DNA from: Carnegiea gigantea
Taxonomy: Eukaryota; Streptophyta; Magnoliopsida; Caryophyllales; Cactaceae
Reading direction: 5' to 3'
DNA: 64,000 bases
NCBI GenBank assembly: GCA_029747015.1
Contig: JAKOGI010000569.1
Span: 380,501 to 444,500, forward strand
Below the pieces are notes generated by a model that was not told the origin of the DNA, did not search any database, and was given only the letters and a program-made list of their open reading frames with translations. This document shows, piece after piece, positions 21,974 through 32,954 of this stretch (positions within the stretch are counted from its first letter, which is position 1; every line of letters begins with the position of its first letter). A program made the translations under genes and the position numbers.

Positions 21974-23436
21974 CGTTAGAATGTATAAGGTTTTGATGAT
22001 AACAAATCCAAGTGTTGTTGTTGCTCCAAACAGAACAGGACCTTACTGCTGTTCTCAATGTATTAAAACTGCTTAACTAATGGTTTATCAAGAACAGGTA
22101 CTCAAGTCAGTGATGTAAGAACATCCGTGAGGAACAGGTACTGTGAGGTGTTTGAAAGATGTCCGGTGAAGTGTTTGAAGCACAGGATATAAGTGCAGCA
22201 GTGAGAAACAGGTCCTGTGAAGTGTTTGCAGCAAATTCGTCTTTCCACAAGATGACTAGTCGTTACAACAAGATGTCTTGATTTGATTTGGTTTTATATT
22301 TTTAGACTCTTGTTAATATGCCAATCAGAAAGTCTTAACTTACCACTTACTTGAAACGGTTTTGTTTTCTTTTTGAAAATATTTCGGATCACCCTTCAGA
22401 ACAATCCTAGAAACAGGGTGGTCAGCGTGTTTCCAGAATAAGCTGCGAAAAACAATTTTTCACGTTTTTTTTTTCTTTTGGATTTTGAGCAGTTTCTCCA
22501 AGATTTGCAAGAAAGATTTCTTTATGGAGTTAAAAACGGTTATCTAAATCTTAGGGGATTTACAAAATCTTTTTTAATAAAAAGAATATCCAATTTTTGG
22601 CAAGTGGATAAGGTTGTTGAGAAAAATATGGGCTAGTTGCTGAAGAGCACCGCCTTATGCACACGGTTAAGGAAGTGTTTCTAGCACATGTTATCTCATC
22701 TCTTGCAGCTAAAGGATTCTATATTCTCTAGGATTTTAGTTTCCAAAAATTTCAGAAATAGTTTTTTGCATCCCTTGTGGTTAAAGGATTCTATAATCTT
22801 CAGGAATTTTAGTTTCCAAAAATTTGAGGAAATTGTTTTACTAAGTGCTATATAAGGTCGCTTCTTACAACCTTAGTAGCATCGGTTTTCAAAAAGAAAA
22901 ATTCAGTGTTCATGAGCTTAAAAGTTTGAAAAGAAAACCGTGTCTAGTGAGTGAGTTATTTGAGCTTTCAAAGTTGGCATACTAGGATTTCATTGTACCC
23001 TATATTAGCTTAGTTGAGAAGCATTGTAATAGGGTGTTTTTTCTTTATACTCTGCTTTCACAAAAGTGTGTAGAGTGTGTGTCCAAATCAAGGGGATTTT
23101 AGACGTGGGGTAACTTGTCTTAGGGAAGACGGTTACGTGTGTTACAAGTTGTAACAAGGTGTGTTACTATTGTAACGTGTTTAGCCCGTTTAGTGAAGTG
23201 TGTAAATCCTACAGGAGGTAGGTCGTGGTTTTTTCACCTCAGTTGGGCTAGAGGTGTTTCCACGTAAAAAATCCTGTGTCCATTATTTTCGCACTTAATT
23301 TTGTTGAATTTTGGCTTCTGCACAACTCAGAAACAGTCTGTGCGAACAGGATCTCAAGACTGTTTGCCAGCATATTGCGAAAATCGGATACCATAATTCA
23401 CCCCCCTCTTGTGGTTGTGTACTCTCTAAATCAACA
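21974..23436 (+). repeat. 5' LTR of SIRE copy 1
   Basis: 1463 bp, ending CTAAATCAACA two bases before the primer-binding site. Upstream of the TATA box are three imperfect copies of TGAAGTGTTTGAA (22143-22155, 22167-22179, 22218-22230) and several AACAGG words. Compared with the 3' LTR it lacks a 16-bp insertion near 22529. Confidence 0.93.
22849..22856 (+). promoter_or_regulatory. TATA box of SIRE copy 1, 5' LTR
   Basis: TATATAAG in the context GTGCTATATAAGGTCGC, identical in the 3' LTR at 32366-32373. Transcription would start about 30 bp on, giving an R-U5 of roughly 550 bp. Confidence 0.65.
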
Positions 23437-23438
23437 AG

Positions 23439-23450
23439 TGGTATCAGAGC
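23439..23450 (+). other. Primer-binding site (tRNA-Met), SIRE copy 1
   Basis: TGGTATCAGAGC, complementary to the 3' end of initiator tRNA-Met, two bases after the LTR end and 44 bp before the gag start codon. Confidence 0.95.
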
Positions 23451-23494
23451 AGGTTCTCCTTTGAAAGGCTAACGCCTTTGAGAGATCCTTGAAG

Positions 23495-25261
23495 ATGAGT
23501 ACACCACAAGGCATGCTTGAAGGTCAATCCATAACTCGACCACCATACTTTAATGGCCAACACTATGGATGGTGGAAGAATAGAATGGAAAACTACATCC
23601 AAGCCGAGGATTATGAGTTGTGGATGCTCATCAAGAATGGACCACTCATCCCTAAGAAAATCACTGAAGATGGAAAGTCAATTCCCAAGGAGCCTAAGGA
23701 ATTCAATGCTGAAGATTACAAGATGATGGAGAAGAATGCCAAGGCCAAGGCCAAGAAACTCCTATATTTCGGCCTAGGTCCTGATGAATATACTCGCATA
23801 TCTGAATGTGAGTCGGCCAAAGAAATCTGGGATGCTTTGCAAGTAGCTCACGAAGGGACCAATCAAGTAAAGCAATCCCGGATTGAATTGCTTATGAGAA
23901 AGTATGAGCTGTTTGAGATGGGTGATCGTGAAAGTGTGATGGACATGTACACTCGCTTCACTCACATAACGAATGAGCTGAAATCCCTAGGAAAATCCTT
24001 CACCACCGAAGAATTGGTGAGGAAGATTCTAAGAATTTTACCTCATTCTTGGGAAGCGAAAGTAACGGCCATCGAAGAAGCTAAGGACATGAACAAGATC
24101 ACCCTAGATGAGCTGATTGGCAACCTCTAAACGTATGAACTTAGGAAAAATTCTCAACAAAAAGATGAGACAAAGAGAGATCGAGGTCTTGCACTAAAGG
24201 TCTTAGAAGATGATTCTGATTCTGATGAGGAGGAGATTGCCATGATCACTCAAAAGTTCAAGAAGTTCTTCAAGAAAGTCAAAGAAAATAGCAAAAGGAG
24301 GGACTTCAGCAAGGGCAGGAACACCTCTCGGGAACAGTTCTTCGGGTGTTTCAAGTGCGGTAAACTGGACCACATTGTGAGAAACTGCCCACTGCACAAG
24401 GAAGAACAAGAACCCGAACACCCTAGAAAACAGGGGAGGAAACAGGGTGTAAGCAGCTCAGCGAAAAGGTTCTCAAAAGCTATGCTCGCGGCCTGGGGAG
24501 ATTCAAACGAGGATGAGGAAGGGTCTGAAGCTGGGGAAGCTGATGTAGCACTCATGGCAAGAAATGACACTGATTCAGATGATGGATTAATAGACAGTCT
24601 GACTCAACTCAAGAACAAGGTACGGGGTCTAAATAAATCAACTCTTGAGGAATTAGTGTACACTATAATGGATATATGTGCTGAATTAAAAAGGGATGTT
24701 CGAGATCTAGAACTTGAAAATGAAGCCCTTAAATTAGAAAAACTTGAAGTTGACAAAGAAACTCTTGCCTTGCATGAAAATATCAATGTGCTTAAAGAAA
24801 CTCTACTCATGAAAGAAGAGACTTGTTCCACTAAATTAACTGAGCTGGAAAAAGAATCCCTTGACTTAAAAGGTAAGGTCGAGTCCTTGCTTGTAGAAAA
24901 TAAAAACTTGCTTGAGAAAATGAAACAAATGGAATCAGACCTTGCCACAAACAAGCTCTGGAACAGGTCCTCACAAGCACTTGAATGGTTAAACACCCAT
25001 CATAGTCGAAATAGAAGAGGACTAGGTTTTGTGCCTAAGATGACCTACCCAGTGAATAGAAAATATGTAGGATTATCTGAGAATATTGTATGTTATCACT
25101 GTGATAAAACGGGTCATTACCGTTATACTTGTCCCTCAAGAAAGTATGCCATTAAAAGGAACTCAGTGTATGTAAAACAAATTTGGGTTAGGAAAGATGA
25201 GATTTGTACCTCTAAAGGAATGGGACCCAAGTGGATCTGGGTTCCCAAAACTAACCCTTGA
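23495..25261 (+). pseudogene. gag: SIRE gag (copy 1), one nonsense codon
   Basis: Encodes the particle protein, 588 codons. I chose the ATG at 23495 (MSTPQGMLEGQ), which matches the start in copy 2. Residues about 10-210 are the copia capsid domain (UBN2/Retrotran_gag_2 type: YFNGQHYGWWKNRMENYI). A CCHC knuckle CFKCGKLDHIVRNC starts near residue 285, a long coiled coil spans about 370-500, and a second knuckle CYHCDKTGHYRYTC starts near residue 533. A TAA at 24128-24130 interrupts the frame after NL, where copy 2 has a glutamine codon. The frame then stays open to TGA at 25259-25261, exactly in frame with pol. Copy 2 ends at the same place. Confidence 0.9.
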
Positions 25262-28200
25262 TTTGTTTTGAAGGCTGAAGTAAGAGAGAACGACCCAGCA
25301 AACAACCCAGCAAACAGTGCAGGGAATAGTTTAGGGAACAAGCAGCTGTGGTATGTTGACAGTGGGTGTTCGAGGCATATGACTGGTGAAAGATCCAATT
25401 TTCTCTCACTTACAGCTTCAGAAGGTGGGAGTGTGGCATTTGGCAACGGCAAATCCGGGACAATTGTCGGCATAGGTAAGATAGGTGAGTCACTCTCCCA
25501 TTCAATTGACAATGTTTATTTTGTGGATGGATTAAAACACAACTTGCTAAGTGTGTCCCAACTGTGCGACAAAGACAACCTAGTAGTGTTCTCTCCAACG
25601 CGTTGCTTGGTTGTAAATATGAACACAGGAGATGTTGTGTTGAGGGGGAAGCGACACAAAAATGTTTATAAAGTGTGTATTTTTACTCTTCCCCAAAATA
25701 ATTTAACTTGTTTGAGTGCTTTAAATGATGATGTTATGCTTTGGCACAAAAGACTAGGTCATGCAAGTTACTCACTATTGAACAAACTTGTAACCAAAGA
25801 CTTAGTGGTAGGCTTACCTTCCATCAAATTCAATGACGACAAGGTATGTGATGCATGTGCCAAAGGCAAACAAGTCAAAAATTCATTTAAATCTAAAAAA
25901 TGTGTAAGCACTACTCGACCTCTTGAATTGATACATATGGATCTATGTGGTCCAATGAGGATCATAAGCCGAGGTGACAAGAGGTATGTGCTTGTGATAG
26001 TGGATGACTACTCTCGTTTCACTTGGACTTTGTTTTTGGCTTCTAAAGATGAAACTTTTGAAAAATTTCTTGCTTTCATTAAAAAGATTGAAAAGAGAGT
26101 AGGACATTCCTTGGTATGCCTAAGGTCTGACCATGGTACAAAATTTGAAAATTCGAGCTTTATTGATTATTGTAATGAGCATGGTGTTGATCATAATTTT
26201 TCAGCTCCAAGAACACCCCAACAGAACGGGGTGGTAGAACGCAAAAATCGCACTCTAGAGGACATGACTAGAACAATGCTTGTTGCTAGTGGTCTTCCTA
26301 GAAACTTTTGGGCTGAAGCTTTGAATACATCATGTTACATTATAAATAGATGCATGATTAGACCTATTCTTAACAAAACTCCTTATGAACTTTTCAAGGG
26401 AAGAAAACCTAATATTATGCATTTGAGAGTTTTTGGTTGTAAATGTTTTGTGCATAATAATGGAAAGGATGCCTTAGGGAAATTTGATCCAAGGAGTGAT
26501 GAAGCAATATTCCTTGGTTACTCCTCGCATAGTAAGGCATACAAAGTGTTTAATAAGAGAACCTTGTGTGTTGAGGAAAGTGTGCATGTGCTTTTTGATG
26601 AAACTAACTCTGTAAGCGAGAATGATGCACAGGAAGAAGACTTCGAACTAGGTCTTGTTAGAAAAGACGTGCTGCTTCAAGGTGAACAAGGTAAGGATCA
26701 ATCGGAGGGAGCAAGGTCTAAGGCTGTTCTTCAGGAAGGTAAGCAAGGTGTGAACCAAACAGGGGGAAACAGGGTGGAACCCTGTTCGGGACAACACCAG
26801 CCGAATCCTTCAGGGATAAATCCAGGAACAAGCTCCCAAACAGGCTCGAGAACAGGTTCTGAACCTGTTTCACCGAGTATTCCAGCTAGGATGGAGAGCG
26901 AGTCTGTGAACCCACTTTCACCACGATCATGGAAATACCAAAGTTCACATCCTCTTGATCAAATTTTGTCTGATATTAATGCAGGAGTTCAAACTAGATC
27001 TAGACTCAAAAATTTCTGTGCTTTCTATGCTTTTCTCTCAAAAATTGAGCCTAAGAATATTAATGAAGCCCTTGCAGATTCAGATTGGGTCATAGCCATG
27101 CAAGAAGAACTCCATCAGTTCGAAAGGAACATGGTATGGCACCTTGTGCCATGGCCAGAGGATAGAACAATCATTGGAACCAAGTGGGTGTTCCGTAACA
27201 AGCTGGATGAGTGCGAAACAGTCACTAGGAACAAGGCCCGGCTGGTGATTCAAGGCTACAACCAAGAAGAGGAAATTGATTATGAAGAAACCTTTGCACC
27301 TGTTGCAAGGATGGAGGCTATTCGAATCTTGATAGCATTTGCAGCCCATATGGAGATCAAGTTGTATCAAATGGATGTCAAAAGTGCATTTTTAAATGGG
27401 TACCTCCAAAAAAAGTGTATGTCAAACAACCCCCCTGTTTTGAAAGTGATGAATTTCCTAACCATGTTTTCAAAGTTGACCAAGCACTTTATGATTTGAA
27501 ACAAGCCCCTAGAGCTTGGTATGAGCGGTTGTCAAGTTTTTTATTGGAAAATGACTTTACAAGAGGCAAGGTAGACAATACCTTGTTTCTAAAATCCAAG
27601 GGGGAACATTTGTTGATTGTCCAAGTATATGTCGATGACATCATATTTGGTGCAACTCATCATGATTTGTGCAATGAATTTTCAAAAATGATGAGGAGTG
27701 AGTTTGAAATGAGCATGATGGGTGAGCTTAATTTCTTTCTAGGCTTGCAAATCAAGCAAACTTCAAACGGCACCATGATCCATCAACAAAAGTATATCAA
27801 AGAGTTACTTAAGCGTTTTAGATGGAGTCGGCCAAGCCCATTGATACTCCCATCTCTCCCTCAACCAGGTTGGTAATGGATGATGGTAGTCCCTTAGTTG
27901 AGGAGAAATCCTATAGGGGCATGATAGGGTCACTCCTATACCTGATGGCTAGTAGACCTGACATTGTTTTCAGTGTTGGTCTATGTGCACGTTTTCAGTC
28001 TAACCCTAAAGAAACTCATCTTAAGGCTGTAAAAAGGATTTTAAGATACTTAAAACATACACCTGATCTAGCCTTATGGTATCCTAGAGGTTGCAACTTT
28101 GATCTTGTTGGGTATGCTGATGCTGATTATGCAGGTTTCTTGGTTGATAGGAAAAGCACCTCAGGTATGGCTCACTTTCTTGGACCTTGTTTGGTATCTT

Positions 28201-28619
28201 GGGCAACCAAGAAACAACTCTCTGTTGCCTTGTCCACAGCAGAAGCTGAGTATGTGGCAGCTGCATCTTGCTGTGCTCAGTTATTATGGATAAGACAACA
28301 ACTCAAGGACTTTTGTGTTGACATAGGATGCATTCCTATTTATTGTGACAATACAAGTGCAATTAACATTGCCAAAAATCCATGTCAACACAAAAGAACA
28401 AAACATATTGACATTCGTCATCATTTCTTAAGAGACAATGTTGAAAAAGGAGTGATCTCAATGAATTTCTGTGCTACTGAAAATCAAATTGCTGACATAT
28501 TCACCAAGGTATTGAGTAGAGAACAATTTGAAAGGAATAGACTCGAACTAGGCTTAATTAGAACAACCTTACCAACCTGTTCTCTCACCCTGTTTGCAAC
28601 ATTTAAAAGTTACGGGTAA
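25262..28619 (+). pseudogene. pol: SIRE pol (copy 1), two frameshifts
   Basis: Follows gag in the same frame after the TGA. Domains in order: aspartic protease with [12 protein letters not shown] at about 25350; integrase zinc region [10 protein letters not shown] to VCDACAKGK (25738-25870); integrase core with Asp in HMDLCGP, Asp in LRSDHGT and Glu in [10 protein letters not shown] (25935-26245); a Gln/Gly/Ser-rich linker (26600-26940); RT (RVT_2 type) with [28 protein letters not shown] and YVDDIIFG (27120-27650); RNase H with [11 protein letters not shown] and IADIFTKVLS to 28619. One-base deletions at about 27408 and 27818, judged against copy 2, shift the frame twice, so no full Pol can be made. 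Confidence 0.93.
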
Positions 28620-29011
28620 AACATGTTAAAATTTTTTGTTTGCAATTAACTTCTGTGCTATGTTTAGCATATGTGAGGTTTGCAACCTGCTGACACTTGT
28701 TGAGGTCTAATGAGATTGCCCTTATTGTCCCATGTTACCGAGCAAGTAACTCCAAGAACAAGCTCCAAGAACAGGTACGCCTCTTGTTTGTTAAATGTGT
28801 GCAACAAATTGAGAATTGCTAATCTCTTCCCGAGGCGTGCGCGGCCTAAATAAATGCAAAAGTCCATTGTAAAACGGGCAAAATCTTTTAAAGATTTCAC
28901 ATGTCTCTCTCTCTCTTTAAAGCTCTCTTACTAAATCTCTCACCTCCACCGAAACTCTCTTGCTCTGAAACTCTATTCAAGAAACCCTAATCTCTCTCCT
29001 TCCTCTGAAAA
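28620..29011 (+). promoter_or_regulatory. Spacer and pyrimidine-rich leader before the third ORF
   Basis: A 392-bp non-coding spacer between pol and the third ORF. Its last 110 bases are strongly CT-rich and contain a telo-box AAACCCTA at 28982-28989, 23 bp before the ATG. Copy 2 has an AAACCCTA 38 bp before its ATG in a similar setting. The make-up resembles a plant 5' untranslated region, so a separate transcript or a spliced RNA for the third ORF is possible, but this is inference. Confidence 0.5.
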
Positions 29012-30990
29012 ATGGCATCTCCCATTAGCTCCGAGAGCTCCTCGACCTCGACTCAGGGCAACCAGACACAGAGTACAGCCTTGCAAACAGCCACAGCCCT
29101 GTTTGCGCCTACACAATTTCTGACGGCTCTCATGGAAGGTAAAACTACTGAACCTTCTCAACCCATTGTCTATAAACCTTTTGGGTTTTTGAAAAGCATC
29201 GACCTTAGAACAGTGAATCTGAAATTGGAAGACATCCCTTACAAATTTGGGTGGGAATTGATTTTGTTTGGAGAAACGGGGGCATGTAAACCCCAAGAAC
29301 CTGTTGGGGCATCTGAAAGAGAAATTGGGCCTTTAGATGAAATCTTTCTGTTCGATCATGGACTAGATGACATCAATTCATTCGGGCTGTTTCCAGAGCA
29401 GGAAACAGGGGCCGAAACAGGGTCTGAGGTTTTTAGCGATGACCTAGGGGAGGATTTGTCAAAAGAAGAAGGGGGAAGTAGTGGTCAAATGGAGGAGTCT
29501 CCTGTGAAGCCTGACCAAGCCACACCTGTACCACCAACCGGCGAGAAACGTAAACGATACAAAATTATGGCTAGGCGTACCAGAATGCCAAGAACACGAC
29601 CACCATCAAGGTCTAAAAGCGGCCAGACTAAAGAACCCTCAAAAAGTGAAATCCCTGTCAAACCAAAACCACAAATCTCCTCTTCGGCCAAACCCACAAC
29701 CAGGACAACTCGAAAATCAGCCCGAATTGCTTTCCACTTCACACCTCGTCCTGTCAAACAGTCATCCCCTGTTGTTGAGGAAATTGATTCCTCCTCTGAG
29801 CCTTCATCAGATAGCGACACTGAGAACATCGCCTCCAAACAGGGCACTCCTGTGTTCTCAGAGTCCTCAGAGGATAAGCCTATACCTGCACCAAAATCGA
29901 CCTCCACTTTACCCTCCAAACCATCACCCCTCAAAACTCCCAAGAGAAAAGCCTCTCTCAAACACGCCTCCACCCAAGACCCTCCTACTGAACCTCAACC
30001 TAAAAGAGCCAAGAAGTCTACCCCGTCTGCAATCTCAGCCAAACTGACCTAACTGCTTCAGAGACGGGTAGTCATGGACAAAATTATCAAGGTAAAATAT
30101 TTTGAGGAACAGGGCCTGGGGGTGTTTCTGCACAAGCTGCGTGCACAGGGGTAGTATGAGCTGTTTACAAACACCCAGCTGGGGTGTTCTGTACATGAGT
30201 TGGCAGAGTTCTATGCCAACTGCACTGTCACTGAAGGAGTGGTGACAAGTATTATTAGTGGGAAGCAGCTTTGCTTTGATGCGAAGACATTAGGGGAAAT
30301 TATGGGGATTCCCTCCACGGCTTTGATATATATGTGAGGGAAGACAAGACTATTCTAGGGACAGCCAGGCTGCTGAAGCTCTCCCAGAAATTTAGCCAGC
30401 AACCAAGCCTGCAAACACCCAAGTCAGTAAAGAAAGGGGACATGACATCGCTCCATCAATTGATATTTTGGTTTATTATCAAGAATGTCATTCCTCGGGG
30501 CCAGGGTCGCAATCTTGCTAATGCCATGGATCAGTGTTTGATGAATTTGATAGACAGGGAAGAGCAAATCAACCTTCCCGCCATCATGATTCGACATATT
30601 GCAAGAATTGCAAACACCTCCAGGGAACATGACCTAGGGTACGGCTTCTTCCTGACTAGTGTGTTTGAGCACTTTGGGGTGACTCTACAGAAGAAGGTGG
30701 GAGCTCAGTTCATCGATGAGATTGGGAGTAACACCCTTATAGGGTGTGGGTATGCTTTGATTGAGGGGTCTGCCTCAGAACAGGGGACCAGAACAACCCG
30801 TCCTCCTGTTCCTGGCAGTTCCTCAGTCAAGCTTGAGGCTGCTTTGGAAGAAAACTCTCGACTCAGTGCTGAGCTTACTGCGGTAAAGGCTGCCCTGGAC
30901 GAGGAAAAGGCTCTCAATGCAAAACGCCATGAAGATATCCTCGCCCTTCTCTCTTCCCTCTCAGCAAAATTTTCCCCTCCTGCTCTCTGA
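29012..30990 (+). pseudogene. SIRE third ORF (copy 1), broken
   Basis: Homologue of the intact ORF at 56685-58535. The N-terminal 346 codons (29012-30052) are open: a conserved block (KPFGFLKSIDLRTVNLKLED, IPYKFGWELI), an acidic part, KRKR near codon 175, and a long Ser/Pro/Lys-rich region with RRTRMPRTRPPSRS. After the TAA at 30050 homology continues in other frames: EEQGLGVFLHKLRAQG, then a TAG where copy 2 has Trp, and a one-base loss at about 30318. The last frame (30334-30990) holds the rest of the folded domain and a C-terminal coiled coil. No signal peptide or membrane segment. Its role is unknown. In SIRE1 the ORF in this place is called envelope-like. Confidence 0.85.
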
Positions 30991-31283
30991 TCACCCCCCA
31001 TCTGTTGTTCTCATAGCCTGTTCTCACTTCTCTTGGTTATCCTCTCTTGCTAGTTTGTACTTTCTGTTGCACTCGTTTGGTGAATGACAGGTTATCTTGT
31101 TTTTTGATTGGCTTTGCCTTGCTTGCTTTCTGTTGTGAATTGCTTGTGTGTGACTAGGATGGCCAATCTCATTACCGTACTAACACACTTGCGTGTATCG
31201 CCTGTTGACTTTCCTCCATTACTCAAGTGGTGGTGATAGCAAACACCCTATGTTTGACTGTTCGCCCCTACTTTTTAATGATG

Positions 31284-31299
31284 CCAAAAGAGGGAAGAT
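31284..31299 (+). other. Upstream polypurine tract, SIRE copy 1
   Basis: CCAAAAGAGGGAAGAT after TAATGATG, 191 bp before the 3' LTR. The same element is present in copy 2 (56515-56530), so it is kept despite divergence around it. Confidence 0.6.
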
Positions 31300-31460
31300 A
31301 GGTTGACCAATATTCTTTTAGTTTTGCCATGGACGAGTTAAATTTCTTACACTTTTTCGATACTAACTGTTTCATGTGAATTGTCGGTCCTATAAATAAT
31401 TGGCACTAATCACTTCAATTGTCTTTGAAAGTCAATATGGTCACTTGGTTTGTCATCATC

Positions 31461-31473
31461 AAAAAGAGGGAAT
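31461..31473 (+). other. LTR-adjacent polypurine tract, SIRE copy 1
   Basis: AAAAAGAGGGAAT directly before the 3' LTR start at 31475. It lies inside the loop of a long hairpin with arms at 31443-31462 and 31494-31514. Confidence 0.85.
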
Positions 31474-31474
31474 T

Positions 31475-32949
31475 TGTTAGAATGTATAAGGTCTTGATGA
31501 TAACAAATCCAAGTGTTGTTGTTGCTCCAAACAGAACAGGACCTTACTGCTATTCTCAATGTATTAAAACTGCTTGACTAATGGTTTATCAAGAACAGGT
31601 ACTCAAGTCAGCGATGTAAGAACATCCGTGAGGAACAGGTACTGTGAGGTGTTTGAAACATGTCCGGTGAAGTGTTTGAAGCACAGGATATAAGTGCAGC
31701 CGTGAGAAACAGGTCCTGTGAAGTGTTTGCAGCAAATTCTTCTTTCTACAAGATGACTAGTGGTTACAACAAGATGTCTTGATTTGATTTGGTTTTATGT
31801 TTTTAGACTCTTGTTAATATGCCAATCAGAAAGTCTTAACTTACCACTTATTTGAAACGGTTTTGTTTTCTTTTTGAAAATATTTTGGATCACCTTTCAG
31901 AACAATCCTGGAAACAGGGTGGTCAGCGTGTTTCCAGAATAAGCTGCGAAAAACAATTTTCCACCTTTTTTTTTCTTTTGGATTTTGAGCAGTTTCTCCA
32001 AGATTTGCAAGAAAGATTTCTTTATGGAGTATCTTACCCCTCACCTTAAAAACGGTTATCTAAATCTTAGGGGATTTGCAAAATCTTTTTTAATAAAAAG
32101 AATATCTAATTTTTGGTAAGTGGATAAGGTTGTTGAGAAAAATATGGGCTAGTTGCTGAAGAGCACCGCCTTATGCACACAGTTAAGGAAGTGTTTCCAG
32201 CACATGTTATCTCATCTCTTGCAGCTAAAGGATTCTATATTCTCTAGGATTTTAGTTTCCAAAAAATTTCAGAAATAGTTTTTTGCATCCCTTGTGGTTA
32301 AAGGATTCTATAATCTTCAGGAATTTTAGTTTCCAAAAATTTGAGGAAATTGTTTTACTAAGTGCTATATAAGGTCGCTTCTTACAACCTTAGTAGCATC
32401 GGTTTTCAAAAAGAAAAATTCAGTGTTCATGAACTTAAAGGTTTGAAAAGAAAACCGTGTCTAGTGCTTGAGTTATTTGAGCTTTCAAAGTTGGCATACT
32501 AGGATTTCATTGTACCCTATATTAGCTTAGTTGAGAAGCATTGTAATAGGGTGTTTTTTCTTTATATTCTTCTTTCACAAAAGTGAGTAGAGTGTGTGTC
32601 CAAATCAAGGGGATTTTAGACGTGGGGTAACTTGTCTTGGGGAAGACGGTTACGTGTGTTACAAGTTGTAACAAGGTGTGTTACTATTGTAACGTGTTTA
32701 GCCCGTTTAGTGAAGTGTGTAAATCCTACAAGAGGTAGGTCGTGGTTTTTTCACCTCAGTTGGGCTAGAGGTGTTTCCACGTAAAAATCCTGTGTCCATT
32801 ATTTCCGCACTTAATTTTGTTGAATTTTTGCTTCTGCACAACTCAGAAACAGTCTGCAAACAGGGTCTCAAGACTGTTTGCCAGCATATTGCGAAAATCG
32901 GACACCACAATTCACCCCCTCTTGTGGTTGTGTACTCTCTAAATCAACA
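31475..32949 (+). repeat. 3' LTR of SIRE copy 1
   Basis: 1475 bp, TGTTAGAATG to CTAAATCAACA. Same layout as the 5' LTR, with a 16-bp insertion at about 32030 and a TATA box at 32366-32373. It is followed by TATAG, the right copy of the target duplication. Confidence 0.93.
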
Positions 32950-32954
32950 TATAG

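Larger units (their letters stand above)
21974..32949 (+). mobile_element. SIRE-type Ty1/copia retrotransposon, copy 1
   Basis: Complete in structure at 10,976 bp: 5' LTR, tRNA-Met primer site, gag, in-frame TGA, pol in copia order (protease, integrase, RT, RNase H), third ORF, two polypurine tracts, 3' LTR. The target duplication is CATAG at 21969-21973 and TATAG at 32950-32954, one base apart. The 5' LTR starts CG instead of TG. By eye the LTRs differ at some 40-50 places plus one 16-bp insertion, so the insertion is neither new nor ancient. Coding regions carry stops and frameshifts. A related but clearly different copy lies at 54770-64000. Confidence 0.93.

Noticed and set aside
24604..24996. 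130-codon minus-strand frame, Ser-rich
   Set aside because: Antisense shadow of the gag coiled coil of SIRE copy 1.
29485..29973. 162-codon open frame on the minus strand
   Set aside because: It lies antisense inside the third ORF of SIRE copy 1. The Ser/Pro-rich coding strand leaves the opposite frame open by composition, and no known motif is present.
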